Shown one piece after another: positions 11,459 through 24,077 of a stretch of 64,000 nt of DNA. The DNA is from Chinchilla lanigera (Eukaryota > Chordata > Mammalia > Rodentia > Chinchillidae): NCBI RefSeq assembly GCF_000276665.1, contig NW_004955427.1, forward strand, positions 4,401,516-4,465,515, written 5' to 3'. The position numbers and the translations under genes were made by a program. A model generated the notes under the pieces. That model had not been told where the DNA came from, ran no database searches, and saw only the letters and a program-made list of their open reading frames with translations. How positions within the stretch are numbered: the first letter of the stretch is position 1; each line of letters opens with the position of its first letter.

Positions 11459-13151
11459 ACTACAGGGATTGAAATAATTGAGTAACCATTCTCTAAGATA
11501 GGAGACACATATTTTGGAGGAAATCTAAATAGTTTGGAGGATTTGTAAAAGTTTGAGATGTCTTTTCCTATTCAAAGATAGGTGTTAAGGAAACAACTGA
11601 ATATTTGAGTCTGTGAGCTATGTCAGGTCTAGAAATGTTAAGTGTGGAGGGGTCATCCTATCAATACTCAAAGCCTTCAGACTTGATGTATGAATGAAAT
11701 GGGAGCACAGAGTAAATAATTATCTTCCTAGTGAAGAACTAATAGATTTATTTTTGAAAGAATACTCTACTTCAGTTAAAAGATGGAGTGAAAGTTGATG
11801 ACATATTAGAAATGGAAAATTCACTGATGCTTTGACTTCTTCTAAGTAATGCATGTATATGGGATGCCACTTGGACAAGTGAATAAGTACAACCATAAGT
11901 GCAGAAAAGTGAATACAGGAAGAACTTGATACAAGAAGGAAAATTTCTCTCTAAAATATTGTGTGCTTCTCCTGGGTTGCCTGCTGCTCCCCCAAATGAC
12001 AGCTTTCTCCCTCCAGCAAGATGACTTTCATGTCCTGTGGATCTGAACTAGAATCCCAAGCAGAATTGAAATGCAAGTCCACTAACGTCAAATTTGTCTA
12101 CTTATTTCCCCATTGACAAGGACACTTATTTAAGGCTGTTCTGAGGAGATATAGAATACTGGAGGACAATCTCTCTCCCCTGAATACAGAGCTATTCTGT
12201 ATGACTAGTGCATTGTGACAGGATTTGGCATGATATTACAGAAAAATGAGAACACAACACAATATTGCCCTCCCTTTCCCCTTCTTTCACTGAAACTTGT
12301 GTTGTCAATGTCCCCTTTCCTAGATAAAGTTCCAATCTATGCTGTGTGGTATAAATCTGTCTTACTTTTGTGGTATCAAAGCATATGGCAGAGTCTTTGG
12401 AAAATCCTATATTTTTCTCCCTGTGTTCATGTGTTTTTGAAATGTGATTTTGGAGTTCTTCTGTAGAATGTAGAGGCTTTTCCTATCCCTTAATTCTGGG
12501 CTTTATTGACCAATATAATGTGGCAAATGTGGCTTTCTGCCAATTCGGAGAATAGACATCAAAGGTTGGGCATATTTTGGATTGTTATTCTAGTGTTCTG
12601 TGTTGATGAAGTTATTCTTGACAAGCCCTTCATATTTCTGTGGGAAATACAGCAGCTTTAGTCTAGAAAAAAATTAACGAGCCCAACCAAGATCAGCAGA
12701 GCTATCCAGATTAATGTAGTCTTATATTCTTTCTAAAAACTGTTGTTTTATGGCACTAACTCAGTCATTATTTTCCATTGAACACCAGAAGGCACATAGA
12801 AAATACGTTAAGCTTTCCACAAAGGGGAGAAAAGAGAGAAATGGAGGGTAGTTAGAGAACAATAGGAAGTCCAGGGAAGATTTTAAAAATGCTTGTGAAA
12901 ATAAGGCCTGTTTTGCACAATATTGGACATAATGAAATAGAGAAGGCAAAATTAACCAACTGCAAATGTAGAACCATTGGAATGTAATTCCACAAACACA
13001 GAATTTTAGAGGCTATTTTACTCTTTCATCTCCATTGTGTAAAACAGTGTTCAGTATATAGTAATACATGTTTTTTGAATTATAAATGCATATAAGATTT
13101 AGTAGCATAACATATATGAATGACCCAGCATTATCTAAAATTCTATATATC

Positions 13152-13248
13152 AGGGGCTGGAGATTTAGATCAGCAGCACAGCGCCTGCCTGGCAAGTGCG
13201 AGGTCGTGAGTTCGATTCCTAGTACTGGAAAACAAAATAAAATAAAAT
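13152..13248 (+). repeat. ID SINE with 12-bp target-site duplication
   Basis: 'GGGGCTGGAGATTTAGATCA' starts the body. 'GCGCCTGCCTGGCAAGTGCG' and 'GTGAGTTCGATTCCTAGTAC' follow, then an (AAAAT)n tail. 'AAAATTCTATAT' occurs at 13137-13148 and again at 13249-13260. The A box carries one change (TAGATCAG for TAGCTCAG). Confidence 0.92.
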
Positions 13249-13334
13249 AAAATTCTATATCAAATCTAAAACTCCTAAGGTTGTTCACAAGAATTTGTTC
13301 TTCTCAAAACTATGCTTTTTAGTTTTACTTCTGT

Positions 13335-13560
13335 TCACGTATTTATCCAAAATACATGTAATGTTGTATGAATTCTGTGTCAGACAATGGGCTAAGTACC
13401 AAGAATACAGCGGTGAAGAAGAGACAAACCCCGTCATTTCCGGGAGCTTCTTGTCTTCCAGTGGAGGACATGTACAAAACCCAGAAATATTTAATTAGTT
13501 ACACTTGACAGAAATAGAATAAAAGTCATCATAGTATGGCATACATAAGCAATATAAAAT
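13335..13560 (-). repeat. Ancient LINE 3' end, antisense
   Basis: A degraded 'GTGTCAGACAATGGGCTAAG', 'AATACAGCGGTGAAGAAGAG' and 'TTCCAGTGGAGGACATGTAC' recapitulate the order in the copies at 5305 and 10583. No coding remnant is preserved. The next 700 bp (13561-14274) hold nothing I recognise. Confidence 0.55.
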
Positions 13561-14274
13561 GTTTTATCTTCAGTTATTTCAGCTGTACATAGATAAATCT
13601 CTTATTCTCCTATCTCCTGTACTTGACTAATGGCAAATCTGTCGACTTTGGTGCAGATGTATTTCTTTCAGGTCCATTTGACTGCTTCATATTAGAGACT
13701 AAGCCATTAGGATGTATTTGCTGAACTATATCCGAGACTTCCCAGAGTCTTTCTTCACCTACACTTCTCATCATTATATTAAATCTTGTGTTAAAAACCA
13801 CAAAAATAAATTTTGTCTGTGTGGTCCATAAGTCCTAATCTCAAAGTAAGTTTCTAATTTTTTTCCTCAAGCATTACCTCTTAACCTCTGATTTAAAGTG
13901 ATTTAGAAACTCTCAAAAAAAACTTTCATACTCTGGCTCAGATTGATTTAAAATACTCAGTATTCAGAAAATAATAGTTAATTAGCATGGCTTGATGCCT
14001 TTGCTCATGGCAGGACCTCGTGGTCAAAAGTGCTTAACCTTTCTTTAGTGAAACAGTCTGTAGCATTTAATGGACCGATGTAATTTCACCATCTTTTTGA
14101 TGGCCATACTGATTTATTATTTGAAATTGCTAAGTATTTATCTGAACTTATTTTAAGTTCTTAACTCTAAAGTAGATTAGTTTGCATTTTAAGATTTGCT
14201 AAAGCATTTCAGGCACTAAATTTTGAGTTGCTTTTTGAAAAAAAATCTCTACCATAATATATTAGAAAATATCA

Positions 14275-14382
14275 GGGCCAGGGATATAGCTCAGCAACAC
14301 AGTGCCTGCCTGGCAAGTGCAAGGTCATGCATTCAATTCCTAGTATATATATTAAAAAAAAACAAAAACAAAAACAAAAACC
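14275..14382 (+). repeat. ID SINE
   Basis: 'GGCCAGGGATATAGCTCAGC' starts the body, followed by 'CAGTGCCTGCCTGGCAAGTG', 'GCATTCAATTCCTAGTA' and an (AAAAAC)n tail. Divergence is a little higher than in neighbouring copies and I could not define a target duplication. 14383-15440 shows no recognised element; the 61-aa ORF at 14846-15031 has no known domain. Confidence 0.88.
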
Positions 14383-15439
14383 CAGCAAAATTGAAAGTAT
14401 CTACATCTAGTTCTAATTTAATAATTTTCAAACATAGCAATTATAGTTTCTTACCTATCTTCAATTGTTCAACTCAGAGGTTTGTAAGTATTTCTAAATA
14501 ATATCAAACCATCATTTTAAACTATTAACACATTCAAATTTTATTGGTTAAAAAGTGTAAGGAAACCAGGTGAAAGAGGACCACCTCCTGACTGCAGAGA
14601 AGAAAGCACTGGTAATGCACTAAATATAGTACCAATCAAGAATAGCAAAGGCTAAAGGGAAACCCTGGAACTGTTTCAAGCAAGTGAAATGGTAATACTC
14701 TCCCCAAATCTTGTGTCATTGTTGACAAAGTGTACCTGATCCCATTTAAACATATGTCCTCTCCTCCAAGTCTAGTCTGCCAAGGTTTTGAAATTTTCTG
14801 CATGTCTTCCATGAAAAGAAACTTTATGTCTCAGAGTAACAGATAATGACAAAAGAGAAGCCTAAGCTAGCGTCTCCATCAGAACACAAGTGGAAACACA
14901 TAATAGTGCCAGTGAAGAAAGGTAGATATTTTAGATTAGGCCATGCTATGCCTCAGTGTTGTAGGGATTGTGGTGATTTCCCATCTCTGACTTCAGTGCA
15001 GTTAATATGCAAAGACAATCAGTTTGTCTAATTAGTATTACTTTTCCATTGGAAGCTGTTTCTGCACCTGCAGTGGGACCGCTGAATGTGACTAAAAAGT
15101 ATACTCTAGAGTGATGACTTTATATTACGCTTAAATTAAGAGAGATGTGCTCAGTGCTGAGAAGCAGTGCTGCCATATTTCTTTGAATATTCTTCTAGCA
15201 TCTCATCTCCTCACTAATATTTTAGTGCTTCTAGGCTTAATCTTGGTGTCTATTCTCTTTTCTATTTATCCAAACTTTCATTATGTCATTCCATTTTTGC
15301 CTTTAAACTTTTTGTTTCTGGTGATGTGCATATTTCTATGTCTAGTTCAAAATTTTCTCTTGTATAACTAATTTGTACAGAGTTTAACTATTCATACATT
15401 GTTTGACTATATATTAAATCTTGCATGTCTAATAAGTCC

Positions 15440-16520
15440 AAACTTACTCACTCAAACTTGCTTCTGCCGTGATCATCCCTAAACTGTAAAATAAATATAC
15501 CATCATTCTAGTTACTCAGATAAAAATTGTCTTTGACTCTATTACATTTTCTATCAGCAAATCTCTTAGTTTTACTTTCAAAATACATACATAACTATAG
15601 TCTCATATGACTGGCATTGCTGCTATCACTGCCCAAACCAACGTCTTCTCTTTCCTAAAATTATATATATTCTTCCTGTTTACCTACCAGGTTATGCATT
15701 TTATGCATTTCAACTCCAAACCCACTCTTCAGTATCTGTGAAAACACTCTGAACTCTTAAGGTATTTCTTCTCAGAGGATGCCATAGGGATCTTATAGGA
15801 AGAAGAGTGCTTATCTTTATTCCAAGATATTTAGCTAAAAGGTTGCATTTTTAGCTATTTTAGTGAGCTCAGAATATTTCTGCTAGATACTCCTGCCAGT
15901 CGACGTACCGCAGAGCAGCCAGGTTGATTCTGTTAGAATTCAGTCATTCTCCATGTCACCTAATCATTCAGATGAGGACGTTCTCTGTATCGCTTCCCCA
16001 GCAAGAGTCCCTGCTTCACTCAAAGTAAAAGCAAAGGGCATTTATTTGTATTTCTCTTTAACCATGTAACATCATATGTTACTTTTCTGTCTCTGGTACT
16101 ACGGTGTTTTCTTCTGTGAAAATAGGATTCTCTTGTCAACTTTGCTATTTGCTTATTTTGGTATATCTTTTGTTCAAATGTCTATGTGTCTGAATATGTC
16201 AATTCTTGTAGTTTCATCCTTAAAATTATCTTACCTGAGAGGCTTTTCTTGACTACTTTGTATAAAATAAGAATTTTTGCACCCTCTTGATCCTATACCA
16301 TTCACTCCCACTCCCATGCCTCTAGATCTCTAAATTGCTTTATTCTCTGCTTGCCAATAAAATTTACATTTTAATTAATTTTCTTTCTTTAATCTTTTCC
16401 AACTATGATGCAAGATAAAAATTTTCTTTACTTTTCTCCATTTTTTAAGGATCTAAATAAGTACTGGCACAATGTAGGTATCAATACCTACGCATATTTG
16501 TATAATAAGTGAATTTATCT
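15440..16520 (+). repeat. Old LINE 3' region, sense
   Basis: 'AGCAAATCTCTTAGTTTTAC' near 15557, 'GAGAGGCTTTTCTTGACTAC' near 16237 and 'CTGGCACAATGTAGGTATCA' near 16463 appear in the order expected for the sense strand of the same ancient LINE tail that lies antisense elsewhere in the window. A further weak block, 'GAGGACAAGGACCATGTCTT' near 16626, may be a second fragment. Much of 15780-16200 is unmatched, so the element is probably fragmented. 16680-17140 holds nothing recognised. Confidence 0.4.
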
Positions 16521-17148
16521 TGGAAATTATTAATTTTCCACAATCTCAAACTAAGACACACATAAATTGTCATTCTGACACTTAAGAGTATTGTACCCTG
16601 ATTTCTTTGTATTTGTAAGTCATTTGAGGACAAGGACCATGTCTTACCTTATTCTTTCTGGCTTCAAGATGTTTAATCTACAGGTGCTTTGAAAAATTGG
16701 CCTGCTGAAGATAGTACACTTTTGTCAGTGCTTCTACAATACATCCTTCAGTTTCCATTGCACTAATAGGTATTTTTTAAGTTTATTGGTAAAATTTAGG
16801 CATACATAGTGACCACCTTCATGATAGGGAATGTGTGTCTGTGCATGGTAGATCTTGATTCCTCTTTTTGTCCCTATTCCCATCCCCTCCTTTCAAACGC
16901 CTTCCCTTACCCATTCACAGAGCTGAGTTCTCATTTCATCTTTCTTCTCTCATTTCTTCTCTAAATATAAACATAAATGTACAATAGATATCGTAAAATG
17001 GGAATAAACTTTTCAAAAGGAAAGGGAAATATGCATATCTGCTATGGTCAGATATATGCATGGAGGAAAGGATTAGAATACACTGATGATTCTTGATATT
17101 ACTTTTCTCTGTGTTAATTTTCTACTTTGAGATTACAGAAATAAGCTA

Positions 17149-17250
17149 ATGTTAAAGCCACATACTTTAGTGCCGATATGCTCATGTTTTTTTCTTTTTT
17201 TCTTGCAGGGCTATATATTGAACTCACTGAAATACATCTCTAGCTCCATA
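17149..17250. repeat. Left copy of a local ~90-bp duplication
   Basis: 'TAAAGCCACATACTTTAGTG', then 'ATGCTCATGTTTTTT', a polypyrimidine tract and 'TTGCAGGGCTATATATTG' recur with roughly 80 percent identity at 17740-17835. Both copies end in a shape like a splice acceptor (T-rich tract then TTGCAG). No coding frame continues from it. It could be a diverged local duplication or two copies of an unrecognised repeat. Confidence 0.55.
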
Positions 17251-17739
17251 AATTCTTACGTGTTCTGAATTTTACAGTTGGTGTTTCAGGATTTTTAAGT
17301 ATATGAAGAAAGTCTGTAACAATTCCTCTTCCCAAATTTGAAAGTGTGGTAGAGAATTATGTCAATAGAAGAAGCACATACATAAAAATGAGTTTTCAAC
17401 AGAGGTACATATGTGAAGTTTTTGTTATGTTGTCTTTGGAAAAATTCGTGTCTGCCACAAAAAGATTTAAATATTTAAGCCATAAAATATTTGACATGTT
17501 AGACATTAAGAATGAATCTATTCTTCCTTTTTTAAGAAATATTTCTGACATTTCTGAATGTCTTGGTTATTAGTTTCACTGGAGACTGCAGTTCAGACAG
17601 ATAAATATACAGAAAAGGTGCTCTGGGCAGAGAAAACAAGCCAAAGGGGAAGGTAGCAAAACTGGCTGAAATAAGAACTAGAAAACTATAGTTAACTTTT
17701 TTAATAAGAAAACTTACCAAATCAAAGAGTTCTGATAAA

Positions 17740-17835
17740 TGATAAAGCCACATAGTTTAGTGTCCACATGCTCATATTTCTTTTCTTTTTCTTGCAGGGC
17801 TACATATGGAACCCACTGAATACATCAGGTATGGA
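17740..17835. repeat. Right copy of the local ~90-bp duplication
   Basis: 'TAAAGCCACATAGTTTAGTG', 'CATGCTCATATTTC', a pyrimidine tract and 'CTTGCAGGGCTACATATGGA' mirror the left copy about 590 bp upstream, in the same orientation. The segment between the copies (17251-17739) has no recognised element. Confidence 0.55.
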
Positions 17836-18375
17836 AGAAATAGTTAGTTAATTAATTGACAAGACAGAGAAAACCTTTCATTTGAGAGAAGAGATAATAG
17901 TCATTATTCTTGCAGGCAAGTTATGCTAGCTTACATGGAGTTTTGACACTACAATCTATTTGTGGAAATATATCACTATAAAATCTATTTAATAGTGAGG
18001 TATATTACAGTTGGGACGGTTAGAACCATTTAGTCCTGTAGTGGAAAAATCAGATAATTCAAACACTCACCATTAAAATAAGCACTTTCATTGACATATG
18101 CCACTTAGGAAAGCTTCATGAGATCAGAGTAGGGAATGAAAAATTTTCGGTGATATGGCTTTAGTTGATTAGGGTTCTGAAAGTCAGAGTCTACAAAATG
18201 AGTCATTTTTACTTGCAAATTTATTTCATTTGGACAGACAAAATATACTATTTTGTGACATATTTATCAAGTGACAACAGTATGGAATTTGATTATTAAA
18301 TACAGAATGTTTCTAGATATATTAAGTGAAGTGTAAAATTAATTTGTGAGTATACACAAAATTCAGAATTGATGC

Positions 18376-18745
18376 TGTCTTGGTTATTTTTCTCTCCTTG
18401 CTGAAACAAAATACCTATTGCCCAAAATTAAGGAAGGAAAGGTTTATTTAGCTCACAGTGTGTGCAGGTTTCAGTCTGTACTCAGCTGGTTCCAAGGCAG
18501 GGTGGCACATGGCAGAGGGCAACTGTTCTTTGGGCAGAAGACAGCAAAAGCAACAAGAGCAAAAAGGAGGAGTGGTGGCAAGCAGCCTCTTTCTCTCCCT
18601 TACATATGCAAACTGTCCACCCCAGAGGCAAGTGTAGCACTCACACCCATAATCCCAGCATTGGACTATGGATCAATCAAAAATCTAGAAGCCTGTCCCA
18701 TGACTGCATGAGGATTTGGGGGTCATGCAGACACAAACCATAACA
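18376..18745 (-). repeat. MaLR-type solo LTR, antisense, perfect 5-bp duplication
   Basis: On the plus strand the element begins TGTCTTGG and ends ACCATAACA, so the minus strand also has TG...CA ends. Internal blocks 'CTGAAACAAAATACCTATTG', 'GTTTATTTAGCTCACAGTG', 'GGCACATGGCAGAGGGCAAC' and 'GCAGACACAAACCATAACA' are those of an antisense MST/MT-type MaLR LTR. The 5-bp repeat GATGC sits directly on each side (18371-18375 and 18746-18750). At 370 bp it has the usual LTR length. The 97-aa and 93-aa plus ORFs within it are non-functional. 18751-19290 is unassigned. Confidence 0.85.
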
Positions 18746-19291
18746 GATGCACTGATGATTTTAACCAAAATTGTAGAGAAGAAATTGTCTGATATATAAA
18801 TGAAGTAGCATATTATGCTTGGTGAGCCTAGAAGTTGTACAAGTGTAATTCAGGATAGGTTGATTGGCACTAAAAATTATTGCAAGTAGATAATGAAAAA
18901 CACTCTCCTTATGGAATAAGCAGATGATATGTAGTACTTATCAGGACAACAGAATATTTGATGGACTCTACTTCATATAGTGTATTAGATAAGCAGAGAC
19001 AAAAATGTCACTATCAAGTTAATCAAAATTAGATCTCAGCTGCAAAATCATAGGTAGGTTAATGCTGGGTTAGAAATAAGAGAAGTTCTACAAAGAGGAA
19101 GGGAAGGAAATGCTATCATTACTGCCAAGTCGTTCTACACTATGCAAAAGTTAACAACGCGATACAAATTTATCTTCTACATTGCAGCATAATATTGGTT
19201 GGAATATATTTAAATTTTTGGAATTGACAAGGGAATTCCATTTCAAACAAATTAAACAGGAAAGAAATTGGAAAGATCATTATGTCTAGTC

Positions 19292-19312
19292 TTTTTTTTT
19301 TTTTTTTTTTTT
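19292..19312. repeat. Poly-T tract
   Basis: A run of about 21 T. The following 60 bp ('TATAGGAACC', 'AAGCACCTAGGTAAAGCATT') weakly resemble an antisense ID/B4 body, which would make the run its tail, but the match is too poor to call. Confidence 0.7.
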
Positions 19313-19439
19313 GTAAATTTATAGGAACCTGCTTTGGACCGAGTAAGCACCTAGGTAAAGCATTTTCCTTGCTTAAATACCATATCTATTGAAATTAGTA
19401 GAATGTTGGAGCTTTAACTACAAAGTACACAACTATATA

Positions 19440-21760
19440 GACCATCTCTATGGACTAAGTTCTTCTACATTTTTTTATACGCTGTTTATTTGAGCTTGTT
19501 CTGTTTTCCTGATGTGAGAATTCATTGCTATTAATTTCCTCTTAGAACTGCTTCCACTGAGTCCAATAAATTCCAGTAAGTTGTATCATCATTACCATTT
19601 AAGTATAGATACTATTTAACTTTTCTTTAATTTCACCTGTGACCTATTGGTTGTTCAGGAGGGTCAACATTCCTATTTAAGTTCCAGGTTTTTATGGTTT
19701 TTTTGGTGTTTTTTAAACTGATTTCCAATTTTATTGTGCTATAGTCAGATATATGCATGGAATAGTTTCAGTTCCTTTGCATGTTCTTACATATGTTCTA
19801 TGTGCTAATGTGCATTATAATTTTGAGAATGTCCCATGTGCAGCTGAAAAGAATGTGTATTCCTATGTTGTGGGTGGAACACTCTGTAGACATCTACTAA
19901 GTCCATTTGTTAATAGATTTGGTTTAATTCTGGTATTTCTTTATTGATTTTTTGTCTAGTGGATCTGTCTGTTTGTGACAGTGACTATTGAGGTCCTCCA
20001 TTACAAATGTGTTAGTGTTTACTTGAGTTTTCATGTCTGTTTATATTTGTTTTATGTAGCTGTGTGCACTGGTATTTGGTGCGTATGTATTAATGATTGT
20101 TATCTCTATGTAGAGTTTTTCCTTGTCTAGTATGTACTGACCTCATTTGTCTCTTTAGATCAGTCTTAGGTTGAATTCCAGGTTGTCTGCAAATAAGAGA
20201 GCTACCAGTTCTTTTTTCTAGAATCCTGTTGCTTGGAGTATTGGTTTCTATCCTTTGATTTTCAGTCTATGAATTTCTTTTTGAATAAATGTGTTTCTTG
20301 TATGCAACACATTTTTGGATCTTGCTTCTTGATCCATTCTTCCATTGTGTTGAATTTGATTGGTGAATTGAGACATTTACATTAATGAATATAACTGATA
20401 TGTATTGGCTTATCCTTGCCATATTATTTTCCTGTTGTTGGTATCCTGTTTTCACCCTGGGTTTAATTGCTTGCCCTCCATCTTTCCACTGGTGTTCCTA
20501 GAATTTTGTCCTTCCTTATCTCTTTCTAAAATAACCTTCAGAGCATTTTGCAGAGCTGGTCTGATGTTCATGAATTTCTTCAGTTGTTCTTTGTCATGGA
20601 AGTATGTTTTTCTTCTTTAATTCTGAAAGATGGTTTTGCTATGTACATCAGCCTGGGTGGGATGTTGTTTTCTTGAATACTTTACTCCAAATATCCTTGA
20701 TTTGAGGCTTTGTGTTGAGTAATTTGCTGCCATTTTGATGGGTTTTCCTTTTTAAGTGATTTGTTTCTTTTCTCTAATGACTTTTAATATTCTGTTCTTG
20801 TGCTGAATTTCTGGAATCTAGATTCATAAATGCCTTGGTGTAGATTTATTTTGATCATGGCTATTTGGAGTTCTATATGTCTCCTTATTTGTCAAACATT
20901 TTATTCACATTTGGGAAGTTTTCTGCCATAACTTCTGTGAAGAATTTTTTATGCTGTTTGCACTATCTCCAGCTTTCTCACTGACTCTGATCAATCTTAT
21001 GCTATTCTTTTCGCTTCACCATGGATCTGTTGGTTAATGGTCTCTTGCTTTTTTTTAGATATCTTCTCTTTCATGATTACTATCCACAATTCTATGTTCT
21101 AAATCTGATATTCTATCTTTACCTTCATTCATTGTATTTTGTACACTTTCCATGGAACTTTTGACCTTCCAGATATCTGTTTGGACCTATTTTATGAGTT
21201 ACAGTTCTTTCCTATGTTGAGCATTCAGGATTTCTGTTGTTTTCCTAAGCACCTCTATTCTTTTAAAATCTGCATCTAGTCTAGATGTCTTTCTTTTTTT
21301 AAATTTGGGATATTATTTTTTTTTTTCTATAGCCACTTCTATTTTTTTAAACTTTTCTATCATTTTAGAGAGTTCCTGAGTGGCTTCTGATTTCTTCTAT
21401 CACATTGTACTCTGAACCTGTCCTGAGTGAGGTGGAGGTCTGAGTTTGCATTTTGCTTCTGCATCCTGTCATTTTCTATTTTGTTTTATTTTTTATATTG
21501 GTGCTTGTAGATTTTTTACAGTAGATAGTTTTATCAGTAGTATCATAGCTTCCCTAGGAAAATCTGTTCCTCAAAGATGTCTTCTAGGTGCAAGTGGTTC
21601 TTAATCTTTTGTCTATCACAAGAATCTACCTTCCCAATTTATTAAGGATGGGCTATCTATGTGGCTCTGCGCTCCTTCCTTTTGCACTGGACTATGGTGA
21701 TGGTTAGCACCCCAGGTAATCACAGTGTTGTCATAGGAGGGAGAGAAAATGACTACAACA
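19440..21760 (-). repeat. L1, antisense, ORF2 endonuclease region and ORF1 region
   Basis: Left to right the plus strand gives antisense ORF2 blocks: 'TGACCTATTGGTTGTTCAGG' near 19641, 'GAAAAGAATGTGTATTC' near 19847, 'TGTGACAGTGACTATTGAGG' near 19974 and 'TTTCTTGTATGCAACACATT' near 20293. Antisense ORF1-region blocks follow: 'GGGAAGTTTTCTGCCATAAC' near 20914 and 'GAGTTCCTGAGTGGCTTCTG' near 21371. The order shows a minus-strand L1 with its 5' end to the right. Frames are broken throughout, so it cannot move. Confidence 0.72.
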
Positions 21761-22100
21761 TGTATGAAATCTTGGCTACAGTAGTACAGTTAGCAATAAT
21801 AATAACATCCAGCATAGCCTAGCAACTGACCAACTGTGGTAACTATTACTTAGATATCTTTAAGCATAGAAGCTAGCTCTACAGTTAGATAATGAAATCC
21901 AACATATAGCAGGAACTTGTATGTAATGTTTCTCTTCTTGTTGGATTGATTTTTCCTGCTGGCTCTGTGGGGCTTCTTGTGAAACAGCGTCTCACAGCTG
22001 CTGGGTCACTCACACTGGCACTGCTGGTGCTGCTGGGTTTTGCTAGTCCTGAGTGGCTACCACTGGCAGGCTGGGTGCTCTCAAACATATTTTAAGCAGA
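21761..22100 (-). repeat. Possible 5'UTR of the adjacent antisense L1
   Basis: The GC-richer block 21950-22090 contains the antisense of a 67-aa minus ORF (21885-22088) and lies just beyond the antisense ORF1 region, where an L1 5'UTR would sit. Nothing else identifies it. From 22101 to 23960 I found no element; the 88-aa minus ORF at 22856-23122 has no recognised domain. Confidence 0.3.
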
Positions 22101-23975
22101 TGGTCAACCATGGCCTTTTTGAGAATACTATGTTCTTGATTCTCAAAAGTTAATAATTCCTTTTCAAAGAGGCTAGATATATAATGCCTTAACTTAATAT
22201 TTTGAAGCATAAATGTTACTGCTTTGTAGTAAAATATTATTGAAGAAAAAAATAATTCTTTGGCTTAATTTGGTTGCATTTTTCCTCTCTCCATAGCTTT
22301 GTATCCTTTTAATGACCCTTTCGTGGCCTCGCCCTCTAGATTTTGGGCTTGTTGATTTGACCTGCTTTCTTATTTTAGACAATGGGATAAGACATTTGTA
22401 AACCTAGTTCTTAAGAGGTATTGTATGTTTCTGTTTCCCTTTTGCATGTCTGCCATCAGCATGAAACATTAGTTTATGAAAGAAAAATTGTATACAACTT
22501 TGTGTTAATAAAAGGGCAGATATTACTGAATATCCTTTAACAGATATTTTTGATGACATGAAATTAATTCCTTGGGTATAAAGAAATAAAACTCTTCCTT
22601 CTATTTTCTCTTTGTTTTCTAAAATGAGTTGCTTCTTATAATCATACCCTAGCTAACTGCTGTCCCAGGGCTTCAGAATATATTCCTACATAACTGTACC
22701 ACCCTAGTTAATGCACGGCCCTATACTGACAAAAAGAGCCCCTCAGCTTCTGCAAACTGGACCTGACTCACAAAGACATGCCTGAGGTAGAAAAGCAGAA
22801 CAGTTCCCATGTTTTATGACAAGCAGTGAGTGCTATTTTAAGATGCTGAGCTCCTTTATTCTTCGTTATGATGACAATTAGTGGATAGATCTATTCCTGA
22901 CTCCACTAATTTTAGTAAGGTTTCTCTTACAGTAGTGATGAATATAATAAATGAAAACTTTTTTGGTCCCAAGTGCACACTCTGTCTCAAAGAGTTGTAC
23001 GAATAGGTACTTCTTGTTTTCTTGCTTAAGCTCTGCAAATTAGCTAGTGGCTTTCTTTTATTTTGCAGATGGGTTTCCACTTGTCCTTCAATCTGGCAAC
23101 AGGGAATGTACTTTTCACACAAGACAGTGAAGGGACAAGAAAGGGGTCACACATTAAAGCAATTTCATCCCTTCCTCATGTCATGTTCACGTTCCATTTA
23201 ATAGGCAACGTATGTGGCTGTAACAAAAACTGAGGAGAGTCACAGGAAGTAGATTATACTGGGACAGAGCAGGAAAAGGACAGAGAATCACACCCTTGCT
23301 TCTCTGAAGGGAATATATCATATCACACAATGCTGCCTCCATTAATTCCTATACTCTGTGTTGTGGTGTCAGGTAAAGACCACTGACGACAGAATATTAT
23401 AAACCACAGTCTTCAACTCTCTTTGCTCTCTCCTACAATTGGTGGCCTAAAGGATCAGCAGAGCTGATGTTCCTTATGATCTTCTTTCAAAATTGTGCAC
23501 CCTTCCTTGGAGATATATTGGGGATAGATTTTTAACCTGCTCATTATTAGTAGCTTGATCTCCTGTAAGGATTCCATGAAAAGCCTTCCAGAATCAGAAC
23601 ACTTATTTCTGTGTAATTATAGAACAAATGTCGCATATCACTATTTTAGTCCTTCCTATTTTTGTTGCCTCTATTTTTTAAAGGCAGAAACAAATAACAA
23701 AACAAGTGTACCTTGACCCCATACTGTGAATTTAGCATGCAACACATTGTTTTGGAGTTATAAATGTGCATACAGGCACGTTAGATTTTATTGACCAGTG
23801 AGTTCTTTGGAGGCAGGGGAAATCTACTGCTTACCCTGCTCTCCCAGTGCTCTTCACTTCTTGATTCTTTGCAAGTGGTAAGTGAGTGCAATTGGCATCC
23901 AGGCATGTGAAGGAGCACAAGGGACACTGGTGCTGATCCATGTCACCAAAGCAGTCTCCCCTTAAAGTTCAAAGC

Positions 23976-24077
23976 TCAGCGGCACAGCGCCTGCCTAGCA
24001 AGTGCAAGGTCGTGAGTTCAATTCCTGGTACCAGAAGAAAACAACAACAACAAAAAAAAAACAAAAAAAAACTAAAC
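23976..24077 (+). repeat. 5'-truncated ID SINE with 12-bp target-site duplication
   Basis: The body starts within the A box ('TCAGCGGCACAGCGCCTGCC') and continues to 'GAGTTCAATTCCTGGTACCA' and an (AAC)n/A-rich tail. 'AAAGTTCAAAGC' flanks it at 23964-23975 and 24078-24089, so the missing first 15 bases were absent at insertion and not lost later. The 63-aa ORF across it is spurious. 24090-24760 shows nothing else. Confidence 0.92.

Noticed and set aside
19292..19375. Antisense ID/B4 SINE after the poly-T
   Set aside because: Only two weak blocks resemble the body; not enough to call.
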